Assembly (NCBI GenBank): GCA_009691525.1
Contig: SICG01000008.1
Coordinates: 1 to 46,462 of the forward strand
Direction of reading: 5' to 3'
Origin: Candidatus Latescibacterota bacterium
GTDB lineage: Bacteria; Latescibacterota; UBA2968; UBA8231
DNA: 46,462 bases
The translations under genes were made by a program, and so were the position numbers. The notes beneath the pieces were generated by a model. That model saw only the letters and a list, made by a program, of their open reading frames with translations, was not told the DNA's origin and searched no databases. Below are positions 31,946 through 42,400 of this stretch, one piece after another; the stretch's first letter is position 1, and each line of letters begins with the position of its first letter.

Positions 31946-33150
31946 AAGCCGGCACCGTCAAAATTGATATCACTCCGCAGCCCGCAGCCGGAGTATTTAT
32001 GACCGGGTATACCAACATCCACAACAAGCCTTCAATGGGAACCCACGATTCCCTCTATGCCCGAATTCTGTTATTCGATGACGGTCAGACCAGGGTGGCT
32101 CTGGTGGCCCTGGATCTGATCGGCCTCAATCCGGGACGGCTGACTGAAATGGTCGGCGGACTGGGGGTGGAGGGGCTCTTGCTGGCCGCCAGCCACACTC
32201 ACGGCGGCCCGATGGTGCTGGACCTGTACGAACCCTGCGGCGAAGACCGGAGCTGGCCGGCTGGCAACCCCTACCTGAGCTGGGTCGAGGAACAGATCGC
32301 CGCAGGGATCGCCCAGGTAAAAGAAACGCTCCAGCCCGTGCGCCTGTCCGTGGGCAGTGGTGTGGTAGATATCAGCTTTAACCGCCGGCTGGTGAAACCC
32401 GATGGCAGCGTGGAGATGATCTGGGGTCAGAACCGGGAGCGCCGCCAGCCCTATGGGCCAGTCGATCCAGAGGTGGGCATCGTGCGGGTGGACGACCTGG
32501 AGGGAAAACCAGTGGTCCTGCTGTGCAACTACGCCTGCCATCCGGTGGTGCTGGGGTCCGAGAATCGCTTGTTGACCGCTGACTTCCCCGGCTACACCTG
32601 CGCCTACCTGGAAAACCAGTTTCCCGGCGCCCTGGCCCTCTTCCTCCAGGGCGGGTGCGGGGATCTAGACCCCTATGTGGACGTGCAGAACGACTTTGCC
32701 CCGGCCCAGGAACAGGGCGAGGTGCTGGGCCGCGAGGCCAAGCGGGTGGTGCGGGCCATGGGTCCTTACCGGGAAGGGGCGGAGCACGCCCTGGAATCCG
32801 AACCTGATCTGGAACTGATCGAATTGAGCCGCGAGTGCCGGCGTTACTACGACCCTGCAGCCCGCTGCCAGATCGAATACAGCGTACTGCGCATCGGCCG
32901 GAGTCTGGCCTTCCTCAACCTGCCCGGCGAACCCTTCGTCGAACTCCAGCTATCCCTGAAAAAGCGCTCCCCGCTCCCCCACACTTTTCTGCTGGGATAT
33001 ACCAACGGCTACGCCGGATACTTTCCCACCGTACAGGCCAGCCGCGAGGGCGGGTACGGGGCCAACTCCGGGCTGACCATACACGTGGAGGCAGGTGTGG
33101 GTGAGGCGATGGTGGAGGCGGCGCTGGGGGTATTGCGGCAGTCGCGCTAA
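31942..33150 (+). CDS. Neutral/alkaline ceramidase-like hydrolase
   Basis: A 402-residue protein matching the N-terminal zinc domain of neutral ceramidases. KAGTVKIDITPQPAAGVFMTGY is the usual start, ASHTHGGP has the zinc-binding His pair, and CNYACHPVVLG supplies another His. The C-terminal immunoglobulin-like domain of full ceramidases is missing, as in many bacterial short forms, whose substrates are mostly unknown. There is no signal peptide, so a cytoplasmic amide hydrolase is likely. It is coupled by ATGA to the small upstream ORF. Confidence 0.88.
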   Translation: MKAGTVKIDITPQPAAGVFMTGYTNIHNKPSMGTHDSLYARILLFDDGQTRVALVALDLIGLNPGRLTEMVGGLGVEGLLLAASHTHGGPMVLDLYEPCGEDRSWPAGNPYLSWVEEQIAAGIAQVKETLQPVRLSVGSGVVDISFNRRLVKPDGSVEMIWGQNRERRQPYGPVDPEVGIVRVDDLEGKPVVLLCNYACHPVVLGSENRLLTADFPGYTCAYLENQFPGALALFLQGGCGDLDPYVDVQNDFAPAQEQGEVLGREAKRVVRAMGPYREGAEHALESEPDLELIELSRECRRYYDPAARCQIEYSVLRIGRSLAFLNLPGEPFVELQLSLKKRSPLPHTFLLGYTNGYAGYFPTVQASREGGYGANSGLTIHVEAGVGEAMVEAALGVLRQSR

Positions 33151-33161
33151 AGAGTCCCGGT

Positions 33162-33205
33162 AAAAAAAGAGCCGGCGCCACTACCGCAGGGCCGGCTCTT
33201 TTTTT
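33162..33205. terminator. Bidirectional intrinsic terminator
   Basis: AAAAAAAGAGCCGGC (33162-33176) and GCCGGCTCTTTTTTT (33191-33205) form a GC stem with A/T tails on both sides. It serves the ceramidase-like gene (ends 33150) and parC (ends 33218), which converge here. Confidence 0.9.
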
Positions 33206-33217
33206 GTGTCCTACCTG

Positions 33218-35104
33218 CTAGACGAGCTTGCAGCCCGCCAGTTCCTTGTTGCTCAGGCGGATGCCTCCGGCCTTGAGGCCGCGCACCGGGTACTGGGCAA
33301 TGGCAAACTCCTCCTGCAGCACCCGCACCCGCGGTTTGGGTTTATAGTCGAGGGCGATGGTGCGCTCCGAGTCGGTGGTCAGCCGCAGCACCTTGCAGCC
33401 CTCGGGGGCCAGGGCATAGACTTTGTTGAGGATGAACTGGTCGATCTGGCAGCGCTTGAGGTAGGTGTTGTCCTCCTCATCGCGGTAGATCACGTTGAAG
33501 ATCAGGTCCTTGTCCACCAGCCCGCAGTGCAACATGCCCTTGTCGACAAAGAGTTTGTCCGGCACGTCGATGACCGAGTAGGTGCCGTCCTTGCGAATGA
33601 CCAGCACCCGGTCGTAGTGGGACACCTCGCACAACAACTGTGCATCCACCTCGTAGCCCAGGTACCCGGTGTTTTTGTCGTAGCGCAACCTGAGATTGCG
33701 CTGAGCCACCTCGCGCACGTCCACCCTGGCAAAAGAGACTACCTCGGTGCGCCGGGGAAAAACGTCCCGATATTTCCCGATCAGGCCCTGGAGAAAATCG
33801 ATGGCGTAGGGAATGATAGCGTCCAGGTGCCCCTTGATCTCCCGCAGGCGCTGGCGGATCTCCTGCATTTCCTTGCGGGCCCGCTCGATGTCATAGAGAG
33901 AGATGCGGCGGATGGGGATCTTGAGCAAGGTCTCGAGGTCCTCGCCGGTCACCTCGCGCTTGATCTGCTCCTGGTGTACGGCTAATCCCTTGCGCACCGC
34001 CCCCTCCACCTGCTCGACCGTCTTCATCTGCTCGATGGCCTGGTAGATGTGCTCCTCGATGAAGATCTGCTCGAGGGTCTTGGCGTGCATCCGATCCCGC
34101 AGCTGGATCTCTTCCGATTTGAGTTCGGCCCGGAGCACGTCCACCAGGTGATCGACGTTGCGCTGCAACACCTCGGTGACACTCATCACCTTGGGCCGGT
34201 CCCCGTCGATGACCAGCAGGCTGGTGGAAATGGAGACCTCACACTCAGTGAAGGCATAGAGCGCGTCCACCACCTCCTGGGTGTACACCCCGCGCGCTAG
34301 CTTGACCTCGACCTCCACCTTCTCGGCGGTGTAGTCGTGGATACTGGAGATCTTCACCTTGTCCTTGCGGGCCGCGTCCTCGACCGAGGCGATCAAACTC
34401 TCGGTGGTGACGCCAAAGGGGATATCGCGGATAACGATGCGCTTGGGATCGGAGGTGTCGAGCCGGGCCCGCACCCGCACCTTGCCATTGCCGTCGTTGT
34501 ACTCCGAGGCGTCCATCAGACCGGCAGTGGGGAAATCGGGCAGGAGTTGGAAGGGCTGGTCCTGCATGTGGGCGATTTCCGCCTCCAGGAGTTCAATCAG
34601 ATTGTTGGGCAGGATGCGGGTGGTCATGCCCGGGGCAATGCCTTCGGCCCCCTGGGCCAGCAACACCGGAATCTTGGCCGGGAAAACCACGGGTTCCCGA
34701 TTGCGGCCGTCGTAGGAATCGGCGTACTGGGTCAGGCGCGGGTTGTGCAGCACCCCTCTGGCCAGCGGGGTGAGCCGGCATTCGATATAGCGGGCCGCTG
34801 CCGCCGGGTCGCCGGTGTAGATATTGCCAAAGTTGCCCTGCTTCTCTATGAGCAGATCCTTGTTGGCCAGCACTACCAACGAATCGGGGATGGACTGGTC
34901 CCCGTGCGGGTGGTACTTCATGCAGTGGCCCACCACGTTGGCCACCTTGTGGAACTTGCCGTCGTCCAGCTCAAAGAGCGAGTGCAGGATGCGGCGTTGC
35001 ACCGGCTTGAGGCCGTCCTGCAGCTGCGGGATGGCGCGCTCCTTGATCACATAAGAGGCGTATTCGATGAAGTGGTGTTCGTAGAGACTGTCGAGGTAGG
35101 CCAT
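33218..35104 (-). CDS. parC: DNA topoisomerase IV subunit A (ParC-like), short form
   Basis: A 628-residue type IIA topoisomerase A subunit, which breaks and rejoins DNA. QLQDGLKPVQRRILHSLFEL and HCMKYHPHGDQSI are the winged-helix region, and Y106 in AARYIECRLTPLA is the catalytic tyrosine. It is shorter than GyrA or E. coli ParC, and the C-terminal beta-pinwheel is reduced: no GyrA box is seen. This fits a decatenase instead of a supercoiling gyrase. It overlaps parE by 1 bp (TGATG). Confidence 0.92.
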   Translation of the reverse strand: MAYLDSLYEHHFIEYASYVIKERAIPQLQDGLKPVQRRILHSLFELDDGKFHKVANVVGHCMKYHPHGDQSIPDSLVVLANKDLLIEKQGNFGNIYTGDPAAAARYIECRLTPLARGVLHNPRLTQYADSYDGRNREPVVFPAKIPVLLAQGAEGIAPGMTTRILPNNLIELLEAEIAHMQDQPFQLLPDFPTAGLMDASEYNDGNGKVRVRARLDTSDPKRIVIRDIPFGVTTESLIASVEDAARKDKVKISSIHDYTAEKVEVEVKLARGVYTQEVVDALYAFTECEVSISTSLLVIDGDRPKVMSVTEVLQRNVDHLVDVLRAELKSEEIQLRDRMHAKTLEQIFIEEHIYQAIEQMKTVEQVEGAVRKGLAVHQEQIKREVTGEDLETLLKIPIRRISLYDIERARKEMQEIRQRLREIKGHLDAIIPYAIDFLQGLIGKYRDVFPRRTEVVSFARVDVREVAQRNLRLRYDKNTGYLGYEVDAQLLCEVSHYDRVLVIRKDGTYSVIDVPDKLFVDKGMLHCGLVDKDLIFNVIYRDEEDNTYLKRCQIDQFILNKVYALAPEGCKVLRLTTDSERTIALDYKPKPRVRVLQEEFAIAQYPVRGLKAGGIRLSNKELAGCKLV

Positions 35105-36939
35105 CAGACCAGATGCTCCATGATGTACTCGCGGCGCTCGGGGGTATTCTTGCCCATGTAGAACTCGAGGGTCTTGGGCACCGTGGACATCGAACGCACA
35201 TTGACCTTGACCAGACGCATGGCCGGGCCGATAAACTGGCCGAATTCCTTGGGAGAGATTTCCCCCAGGCCCTTGAAGCGGGTGATCTCGGGGCCGGCCA
35301 GCTGCCTGACCGCCCGCTCGCGCTCGGCCTCGTTGTAGCAGTAGCGGGTCTCCTTCTTGTTGCGCACCCGGAAGAGCGGAGTCTCGAGGATATAGAGGTG
35401 GCCGGCCACCACCAGGTCCTCAAAGTAGGTGAGGAAGTAGGTCATTAATAGGTTGCGGATGTGGAAGCCGTCCACATCCGCGTCGGTGGCCAGCACCACC
35501 CGGTTGTAGCGCAGGGTGTCGATGCCCTCCTCGATGCCCAGGGCCATCATCAGGTCGTAGAGTTCCTCGCTCTTGTAGATCTCTGCCTTGCCGCGGCCAA
35601 AGACGTTCTGGGGTTTGCCGCGCAGGGTGAAGATGGCCTGGGTGCTGACGTCGCGGGCCGAGACAATGGAGCCGCCGGCCGACTGGCCCTCGGTGAGGAA
35701 GATGGTGGAGTCCTCGCCGCGCTTGGGGTCCTGCAGGTGGTACTTGCAGTCGCGCAGGTTGGGGATCTTGATCTCGATGCGCCGCGCTGCCTCTTTGGCT
35801 TCTTTTTTTACGGCGTTGAGTTCCTTGCGCAACTTCTCGTTGTGGGTGATCTTGCCCTTGAGCTTCTGGGCGGCCTCGGGGTTCTTGTGGAGAAAGTCGG
35901 CCACCCCGGCCTTGACCTCGCCCGCCACCCAGCCGCGGATGTCGGTGTTGCCCAGTTTATTCTTGGTCTGCGACTCAAAGACCGGGTCCTTGAGCTTGAC
36001 CGCCACCACCCCGACAATACCCTCGCGCACATCCACCCCGTCGAAGTCCTCGCGGAAAAACTCGTTTACCCCCTTGAGCAACCCCTCGCGGAAGGCGCTC
36101 TGGTGGGTGCCCCCGTTGCTGGTGTACTGGCCGTTGACAAAGGAGCGGTAGTTCTCGCCATAGCTCTCACCGTGGGTGAAGGCGAATTCGAGCTGCTTGC
36201 CCCGGCAGTGGGCCGGCGGATAGAGCACATTTTCGCCCACCTCGCGCCGCAGCAAGTCCAGCAATCCATCCTTGGATTCGAATTTCTGGCCGTTGAAGTA
36301 GAGCTTCAGGCCGCTGTTGAGGCAGGCGTAGTTCCACAGCCGCTGCTCCACGTATTCGTGGCTGAACTTGTAGGTGCTGAAGATCTGCTCGTCGGGGACA
36401 AACTCGACCAGGGTGCCGTCGGGCTGGTCGGTCTTGCTCTTCTTCTGGTGTTTGAGCACCCCGCGTTCAAAGTTGGCCTCCGCGCACTGGCCCTCGCGGT
36501 GGGAAACCACCCGGAAGTTGGCGGAGAGGGCGTTGACTGCCTTGGTGCCCACCCCGTTGAGGCCGACGCTGAACTGGAACACGTCATCGCTGTACTTGGC
36601 GCCGGTGTTGATCACCGAGACACATTCCACCACCTTGCCCAGGGGGATGCCCCGCCCGTAATCGCGCACCTGCACCCGCCCCTCCTCGAGCGAGATCTCG
36701 ATCTTCCTGCCGAAACCGACGACAAATTCGTCCACCGAGTTGTCGATGACTTCCTTCATCAGCACATAGATGCCGTCATCTGGGTCGGCGCCGGTGCCCA
36801 ATCGGCCGATGTACATGCCGGTGCGCAGGCGGATGTGTTCGAGGGAACTGAGGGTCTTGATCTTGCTTTCGTCGTACACTGCCAGCGGTTTTCCGTTGCC
36901 GCGGCTGGCGCCATTGGCGTGGAGGACGTTCTTCTCCAT
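35104..36939 (-). CDS. parE: DNA topoisomerase IV subunit B (ParE-like)
   Basis: A 611-residue GHKL ATPase subunit. HIRLRTGMYIGRLG and MKEVIDNSVDEFVVGFG (with the Mg-binding Asn) are the ATP site, and GLNGVGTKAVNALS is the lid. ILTEGQSAGG-type residues (FLTEGQSAGGSIVSARD) and ATDADVDGFHIRNLL make the TOPRIM metal site. ATG 36939 is preferred over a TTG at 36972. It forms an operon with parC. Confidence 0.93.
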   Translation of the reverse strand: MEKNVLHANGASRGNGKPLAVYDESKIKTLSSLEHIRLRTGMYIGRLGTGADPDDGIYVLMKEVIDNSVDEFVVGFGRKIEISLEEGRVQVRDYGRGIPLGKVVECVSVINTGAKYSDDVFQFSVGLNGVGTKAVNALSANFRVVSHREGQCAEANFERGVLKHQKKSKTDQPDGTLVEFVPDEQIFSTYKFSHEYVEQRLWNYACLNSGLKLYFNGQKFESKDGLLDLLRREVGENVLYPPAHCRGKQLEFAFTHGESYGENYRSFVNGQYTSNGGTHQSAFREGLLKGVNEFFREDFDGVDVREGIVGVVAVKLKDPVFESQTKNKLGNTDIRGWVAGEVKAGVADFLHKNPEAAQKLKGKITHNEKLRKELNAVKKEAKEAARRIEIKIPNLRDCKYHLQDPKRGEDSTIFLTEGQSAGGSIVSARDVSTQAIFTLRGKPQNVFGRGKAEIYKSEELYDLMMALGIEEGIDTLRYNRVVLATDADVDGFHIRNLLMTYFLTYFEDLVVAGHLYILETPLFRVRNKKETRYCYNEAERERAVRQLAGPEITRFKGLGEISPKEFGQFIGPAMRLVKVNVRSMSTVPKTLEFYMGKNTPERREYIMEHLV

Positions 36940-37087
36940 AGTCTCAGATAGGAAACAGGGTTTGGACTGCAAATACCGGGGCGATTGAGCGCTGCGGGAA
37001 GGGGGGAGGAGTGACCCGCAGCCCAGGAATCGTATTAGATAATAAACTTCGGCGCTTTTTTCAAGATACTAAACATTTGTTCAGTGG

Positions 37088-38296
37088 TCAAGAGGCGGGG
37101 GTTTTCCGTCCGGATCCGCGCTTGCCACCCCGCCCTCCGTCTCGCTGCCGCCCCCCTCGCGCCCGGCGGGTGGAAGCCTGGCCCAGATCGGGGGCCTGGC
37201 CCCTCCACACCGGCTGGATGCGGTTGCCCTGCACCAGGCGGTCGAAATTTTTGAGATCATGGTCGGTCACCAGGGTCAGGGCGATGCCGGTGCGGCCCAT
37301 GCGGCCAGTGCGGCCAGTGCGGTGCAGGTAGATTTCGAGATTAAAGGGGAAGTCGTAGTTGATCACATGGGTGACGTGGCTGAAATCCAGCCCCCGGCCG
37401 GCCACATCGGTGGCCACCAGCAGCCGGATCTGCTTTTCGCGGAAACGGTTGAAGATGGAGATGCGCCGGTCCTGCTCCAGGCCCCCGTGGATGAACTCGA
37501 TGGAGGGGAACTTGCGGCGTAAATCGCGGTAGAGCGTGCCGCCCTTGTCGCGCGAGTTGCAAAAAATGATGGCCTGCTCGATCGTTTCCTGTTGTAAATA
37601 GCCCAGTAGCGCCTCAAAACGGTCGCTGCCGGCGTGCTGAAAGTGGTGCTGGATGGATTGGGGCGCCCGCTGGTCGCGGTTGAGCTGGATGCGCACCGGG
37701 TCCTTGAGGTAGGCCTTGGTCAATCTCTCGATCTCAGCCGGCATGGTGGCCGAGAAGAGCAGGGTCTGGTGCTCTTGCAGCATGCAGGACATGATGAAGT
37801 CCACGTCCTCGATGAAGCCCATCTTCAGCATCTCGTCGGCCTCGTCTAACACCACGGTGCGCACCTGGCGCAGGTCGATGATGTCGGTATTCCACAAAAA
37901 ATCGATCAGCCGCCCGGGCGTGGCCACCAGGATGTGGACCTTGTGGCGCAGCTTGGTCCTCTGGATGGCCATATCGAAGCCGCCGAAGATCGCAAAGGTC
38001 GCCACCCCGGCCTGATCGGCCACCTTGCCCACCTCCTCCACGTACTGGAGGGCCAATTCGCGGGTAGGGACGATGACCAGAACCTGGACCATGTTGAGGT
38101 CGGGATCGGCCAGGTGTACCAGGGGCACGCCGCAGGCGCTGGTTTTGCCCGAGCCAGTCTCGGCCATGCCCAGCACATCGCGGCCTTCGAGGATGTGGGG
38201 AATGGCCTGCTCCTGGATGGGGGTCATCTCCTCATAGCCCATCGCTTCAAGGGCATTGAGGACTTCGGGCTTGAGTGCTAATTCGGTGAATTTCAT
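37088..38296 (-). CDS. DEAD-box RNA helicase
   Basis: A 402-residue ATP-dependent RNA helicase. It has the Q motif (F3 and the Gln of TPIQEQAIPHIL), Walker A AETGSGKT (45-52), PTRELALQ (77-84), TPGR (126-129), DEAD (151-154), SAT (182-184), and in the second domain ATDVAGRGLDF and HRTGRTGRMG. The C-terminal tail is Arg/Gly-rich (RRARGGRQRDGGRGGKRGSG), typical of RhlE/CsdA-like members acting in ribosome assembly or mRNA decay. It is monocistronic, with 148 bp to parE and 254 bp to gltX. Confidence 0.93.
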   Translation of the reverse strand: MKFTELALKPEVLNALEAMGYEEMTPIQEQAIPHILEGRDVLGMAETGSGKTSACGVPLVHLADPDLNMVQVLVIVPTRELALQYVEEVGKVADQAGVATFAIFGGFDMAIQRTKLRHKVHILVATPGRLIDFLWNTDIIDLRQVRTVVLDEADEMLKMGFIEDVDFIMSCMLQEHQTLLFSATMPAEIERLTKAYLKDPVRIQLNRDQRAPQSIQHHFQHAGSDRFEALLGYLQQETIEQAIIFCNSRDKGGTLYRDLRRKFPSIEFIHGGLEQDRRISIFNRFREKQIRLLVATDVAGRGLDFSHVTHVINYDFPFNLEIYLHRTGRTGRMGRTGIALTLVTDHDLKNFDRLVQGNRIQPVWRGQAPDLGQASTRRARGGRQRDGGRGGKRGSGRKTPAS

Positions 38297-38550
38297 CGCG
38301 TGCTAATACCTGTTCCTTTACACACTTACAAATACAATACTGCGTCAGGGTGCTGGCTCTTTGCCGGCACCTCAGGGCTCGCCATGCAAACCGGGGGGAG
38401 AATAGACGCGGAGGGAGGATCCATCTTTATATAAGGTAGCAATAACTTGGAAATGTGCCAGCCCTAATCCTTGACAGGCTCGGCCGGCGTTGCGCGATTC
38501 GCCCGCCGCTCTATCTTTTAATTTTTGGCCTGTTCCCGGAAAGGATCCCT
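38297..38550. other. Divergent intergenic region, helicase/gltX
   Basis: 254 bp with no gene. A TTGACA lies at 38471-38476 ahead of gltX but no good -10 follows at 16-18 bp. An imperfect inverted repeat (AGGGTGC…GCACCT, about 38347-38371) is present. Confidence 0.4.
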
Positions 38551-40095
38551 ATGTCCGTGCGCGTGCGTATCGCCCCTTCCCCCACCGGCTCTCCCCATGT
38601 GGGCACTGCCTATATCGCCCTCTTCAACCAGGCCTTTGCCCGGCGGCACGGGGGCCAGTTCATCCTCCGTATCGAGGACACGGACCAGGCCCGCTCCCGC
38701 CCGGAGTACGAGCAGCACCTACTCCAGTCCCTCGCCTGGCTGGGCCTGCAGTGGGACGAAGGGCCCGACCTGGGCGGCTCCTGCGGGCCCTACCGGCAGA
38801 GCGAGCGATTGCCCCTGTACCAAGAGCACGCCAGGCAATTGGTAGAGGCCGGCCACGCCTATTACTGCTTCTGCACCCCTCAGCGGCTGGAGGCCTTACG
38901 CGCCGAGCAGCGCCGGCTCAAGCTGTCCCTGGGTTACGACCGCCATTGCCGCGACCTGCCCCTGGCCGAGACCGACCAGCGCCGACAGGACGAGCCTCAC
39001 GTGGTGCGCCTCAAGATGCCGCTGGAGGGCAAGAGCGTTCTACAAGATACCCTGCGGGGGGCCATCGAGTTCGAATACGGCCTGCTCGACGAACAGGTGC
39101 TGCTCAAGTCGGACGGCTTCCCCACCTACCACCTGGCGGTGGTGGTGGACGATCACCTGATGGGCATCACCCATGTGATCCGCGGGGAGGAGTGGATCAA
39201 CTCCAGTCCCAAGCACCTGCTGCTCTACGAGCGCTTCGGCTGGATCCCACCCATCCACACCCACCTGCCGCTGCTGCTCAACCCGGACGGCTCCAAGATG
39301 TCCAAGCGCCGCAACCCCACCTCCATCGACTACTACCGGCGGGCGGGGTACCTGGGGCCGGCCCTGCGCAACTACCTGGGGCTGATGAACTATCCGCCCC
39401 CCGGCGAGGACGAGAAGTTTACGTTTGAGCAGTGGGTAGCCAGCTTCGACCTGGCCAAAGTCAGCCTGGGCGGGTCGGTCTTCGATCTGGACAAACTGCT
39501 CTGGCTCAACGCCCGGTACCTGCGTGAGGACCTGACCGACGCGGCCCTGCTGGGTGAGTTGAAAAACTGGCTGCTCAACGACGAGCACCTAGCTCAGTTA
39601 GTCCCCCTGATGCACCAGCGCATGGAGACCCTGGGCGACTTCATGCCCAAGTGCGCCTTCTTCTTTGCCCGTAAGGTGGAGTGCAGCCCCGAGGACCTGG
39701 TGCCCAAAAAGCGGGAGGCCCAGGAAGCGGTCCAGGTGCTGCAGACGGTGTTATGGGCGATGGAGGGGGCGTTGCCCTTTAACCGGGACGCGGTGGAGGA
39801 GGCCATCCGCAAGGTAAGCGAGTTCTGGACCTGGCCCATCCGCGAGGTGACCGGACCACTCTTCGCCGCCATCATGGGCCAAAAGGTGGGCCCGCCCCTC
39901 TTCGAGTCCATCGTCCTGCTGGGCCTGGACCTGAGCCGCGCCCGTATTCTCGACGCCATGAACGTGCTGGGCGGGCTCTCCAAGAAAAAAGCCGCCGAAC
40001 TGGAGGAGCGCTGGAAAGCAGCCACCCCCTCACCCACCCTGCTTTTCGATCTTGGCCCAGGTGTCGCGCAGCGAAACCGAACGGTTGAAGACTAG
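38551..40095 (+). CDS. gltX: Glutamyl-tRNA synthetase
   Basis: A 514-residue class I synthetase that charges tRNA-Glu. [20 protein letters not shown] holds the HIGH-type motif (HVGT) and [10 protein letters not shown] the KMSKS motif. [17 protein letters not shown] is the bacterial GluRS block for Glu binding. ATG 38551 with GGAAAGGA upstream is used; the extension to 38455 lacks features. The last 22 codons or so (beyond RWKAATPSP) look non-conserved and coincide with the 66-bp overlap with glnS on the other strand, so the original stop may have been lost. Confidence 0.95.
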   Translation: MSVRVRIAPSPTGSPHVGTAYIALFNQAFARRHGGQFILRIEDTDQARSRPEYEQHLLQSLAWLGLQWDEGPDLGGSCGPYRQSERLPLYQEHARQLVEAGHAYYCFCTPQRLEALRAEQRRLKLSLGYDRHCRDLPLAETDQRRQDEPHVVRLKMPLEGKSVLQDTLRGAIEFEYGLLDEQVLLKSDGFPTYHLAVVVDDHLMGITHVIRGEEWINSSPKHLLLYERFGWIPPIHTHLPLLLNPDGSKMSKRRNPTSIDYYRRAGYLGPALRNYLGLMNYPPPGEDEKFTFEQWVASFDLAKVSLGGSVFDLDKLLWLNARYLREDLTDAALLGELKNWLLNDEHLAQLVPLMHQRMETLGDFMPKCAFFFARKVECSPEDLVPKKREAQEAVQVLQTVLWAMEGALPFNRDAVEEAIRKVSEFWTWPIREVTGPLFAAIMGQKVGPPLFESIVLLGLDLSRARILDAMNVLGGLSKKKAAELEERWKAATPSPTLLFDLGPGVAQRNRTVED

Positions 40096-41709
40096 TTTGC
40101 CCGGTGAGGTATCGGGATCGGTGCAGAAGTAGCCCTGCCGCTCGAACTGGTAGATACTGCCGGCCGGCGACCCCGCCAGAGAGGGCTCCACCAAACAGCC
40201 TTCCTGCTGCTCCAGGGAGTAGGGATTCAGGTGGGCCTTGAAGTCCTCGCCGTTGGGGTCTTCCTTGGAAAAGAGCCGGTCGTAGAGCCGCACCTCGGCC
40301 GGCAGGGCATGAGCCGCCGAAACCCAGTGGATGGTGCCTTGCACCTTGCGCCCGTCCGGGGACCAGCCCCCCCGAGTAGCCGGGTCGTGGGTACAGCGCA
40401 ACTCCACCACCTCGCCGGTCCGCTCGTCCTTGACCACCCCCGTACATTTGAGGTAGTAGCCGTAGCGCAGCCGCACCTCGCGGCCGGGCGCCAGGCGGAA
40501 ATATTTCTTGGGCGGATCCTCGCGAAAATCATCCTTCTCGATATAGATCTCACGCGAGAAAGGCACCCGCCGGGTGCCGGCGGCGGGGTCCTCGGGATTG
40601 TTGACCGCCTCCAACTCCTCGACCTGACCTTCCGGGTAATTCTCGATAACCACCTTCAACGGATTCAGCACCGCCATGACTCGGGCAGCCCGCTGGTTGA
40701 GATCCTCGCGCAGGCAGTGTTCCAGGAGGGCCATGTCCACCAGGTTCTCGCGTTTGGCCATGCCCACTTCTTCGAGGAAACGGCGGATGGCCTGGGGCGT
40801 GTACCCACGCCGGCGCAGCCCGGAGAGGGTGGGCATACGCGGGTCGTTCCAGCCGCTGACATGGCCCTCCTCTACCAACTGGCGCAGGTAGCGCTTGCTG
40901 AGGATGGTGTAGCTCACGTTGAGGCGGGCAAACTCGATCTGGCGCGAGGGAAAGATGCCGAGCTTCTCGATGAACCAGTTGTAGAGGGGCCGGTTATTCT
41001 CAAACTCCAGCGAACACAGCGAATGGGTGACCCCCTCAAGCGAATCGCTCTGGCCGTGGGTCCAGTCATAAGTGGGATAGATGCACCACTTGGTGCCCTG
41101 CCGGTAGTGATTGGCGTAGAGGATGCGGTACATCACCGGGTCGCGCAGGCCGATATTGGGCGCGGCCATATCGATCTTGGCCCGCAGCGTGCGCGTCCCC
41201 TCGGGAAACTCGCCGGACCGCATGCGGCGGAGCAGGTCCAGATTCTCCTCGGCGGAGCGACTGCGGTACGGGCTCTCCCTTCCCGGCTCGGTGAGGGTGC
41301 CGCGGTATTCCCTGATCTGGTCGGCGTTCAGGTCGCACACGTAGGCCAGCCCCTTTTTGATCAATTCCTCGGCCCACACGTACAGCTGCTCGAAGTAGTC
41401 AGAAGCAAAATAGAGGTGTTCGCCCCAGTCCCAGCCCAGCCAGCGAATGTCCGCTTTGATCGCTTCGACAAATTCCTCCTCTTCCTTGGTGGGATTAGTA
41501 TCGTCGAAGCGCAGGTGGCATCGGCCGCCAAATTCCTGGGCCACGCCAAAGTTGAGGCAGAAGGCCTTGGCATTGCCGATTTGCAGGTAGCCGTTGGGCT
41601 CGGGAGGGAAACGGGTGATCACCTGACCGCCGTTTTTGCCAGCTTTCACGTCGGCGGCGATGAGGGTACGGATGAAGTCAGTGGCTGGCGCAGGGCTTTC
41701 AGTAGTCAT
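40030..41709 (-). CDS. glnS: Glutaminyl-tRNA synthetase
   Basis: A 559-residue class I synthetase for tRNA-Gln. [20 protein letters not shown] has the HIGH equivalent, [20 protein letters not shown] is the family block, and YTILSKRYL is the KMSKS equivalent. The C-terminal beta-barrel anticodon domain is complete (about 350-555). Its presence means that Gln-tRNA need not be made by the Glu-tRNA amidotransferase. ATG 41709 follows GACGAGGAAAATC. A strong promoter lies upstream, and its 3' end overlaps gltX by 66 bp. Confidence 0.95.
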   Translation of the reverse strand: MTTESPAPATDFIRTLIAADVKAGKNGGQVITRFPPEPNGYLQIGNAKAFCLNFGVAQEFGGRCHLRFDDTNPTKEEEEFVEAIKADIRWLGWDWGEHLYFASDYFEQLYVWAEELIKKGLAYVCDLNADQIREYRGTLTEPGRESPYRSRSAEENLDLLRRMRSGEFPEGTRTLRAKIDMAAPNIGLRDPVMYRILYANHYRQGTKWCIYPTYDWTHGQSDSLEGVTHSLCSLEFENNRPLYNWFIEKLGIFPSRQIEFARLNVSYTILSKRYLRQLVEEGHVSGWNDPRMPTLSGLRRRGYTPQAIRRFLEEVGMAKRENLVDMALLEHCLREDLNQRAARVMAVLNPLKVVIENYPEGQVEELEAVNNPEDPAAGTRRVPFSREIYIEKDDFREDPPKKYFRLAPGREVRLRYGYYLKCTGVVKDERTGEVVELRCTHDPATRGGWSPDGRKVQGTIHWVSAAHALPAEVRLYDRLFSKEDPNGEDFKAHLNPYSLEQQEGCLVEPSLAGSPAGSIYQFERQGYFCTDPDTSPGKLVFNRSVSLRDTWAKIEKQGG

Positions 41710-41752
41710 GATTTTCCTCGTCTGATCTTTGCTCAACAAGCGATAAAGGATG

Positions 41753-41781
41753 AGTATAACGCGAGGGTCTGAGGCTGTCAA
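41753..41781 (-). promoter_or_regulatory. Sigma-70 promoter of glnS
   Basis: Bottom strand: TTGACA (41776-41781), 17 bp, TATACT (41753-41758). Near consensus. The first 14 bases, TTGACAGCCTCAGA, are the same as in the rpsR promoter. Confidence 0.75.
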
Positions 41782-41857
41782 CGAAGGCTGGATTTACGAG
41801 GGAAAATAGAATATATTATGCAGTTCTCTGCCTAACTCAAGAAGAAGGAGCCAGACT

Positions 41858-42400
41858 ATGTACGTCGCTAGCAAAATGTTTCTGACCAAAGGCATCGGCC
41901 AGCACCGCGAAAAGCTAGTCAGTTTCGAGTTGGCCCTGCGCGATGCCAGCCTCGCCCCATACAATCTGGTGCGAGTCTCCAGCATCTTTCCCCCCCATTG
42001 CGAGATCATTCCCATCGATGACGGGGTCAAAGAACTGAAACCCGGGCAGATCGTACACTCGGTCATCTCCGAGTGTTCCAGCGACGAGAACCACCGCCTG
42101 ATCGCCGCCTCAGTCGGGGTCGCCATCCCCCGCGACCGCGACCAGTTTGGGTACTTGTCCGAGCACCACGCCTATGGGCAGGATCAGAAGGTGGCCGGCG
42201 ACTACGCCGAGGATCTGGCCGCCCAGATGCTGGCCACCATCCTGGGCATCAAATTCGACGCCGACCAGAGCTATGACGAGCGCCTGGATCTGTGGAAGTT
42301 GAGCGAAAAGATCGTCCAGACGCAGAACATCACCCAGACTGGGATAGGGCAGAACGGCCTGTGGACCACGGTACTGGCCGCCGCCGTGCTCTTGCAATGA
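41858..42400 (+). CDS. pdaD: Pyruvoyl-dependent arginine decarboxylase
   Basis: A 180-residue enzyme that makes agmatine from arginine. The self-cleavage site is S41-S42 in [12 protein letters not shown]: the second Ser becomes the pyruvoyl group, and the chain splits into beta and alpha parts. [15 protein letters not shown] and [21 protein letters not shown] with HHAYGQ are the other conserved blocks. AAGGAG lies 9 bases upstream. It overlaps the DHS-like gene by 4 bp, so the agmatine is probably used in a polyamine path with that enzyme. Confidence 0.93.
   Translation: MYVASKMFLTKGIGQHREKLVSFELALRDASLAPYNLVRVSSIFPPHCEIIPIDDGVKELKPGQIVHSVISECSSDENHRLIAASVGVAIPRDRDQFGYLSEHHAYGQDQKVAGDYAEDLAAQMLATILGIKFDADQSYDERLDLWKLSEKIVQTQNITQTGIGQNGLWTTVLAAAVLLQ

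Noticed and set aside
35461-36951. 496-codon rightward open frame
   Set aside because: Exact antisense of parE, which is unmistakable; the frame is open only because of codon bias.
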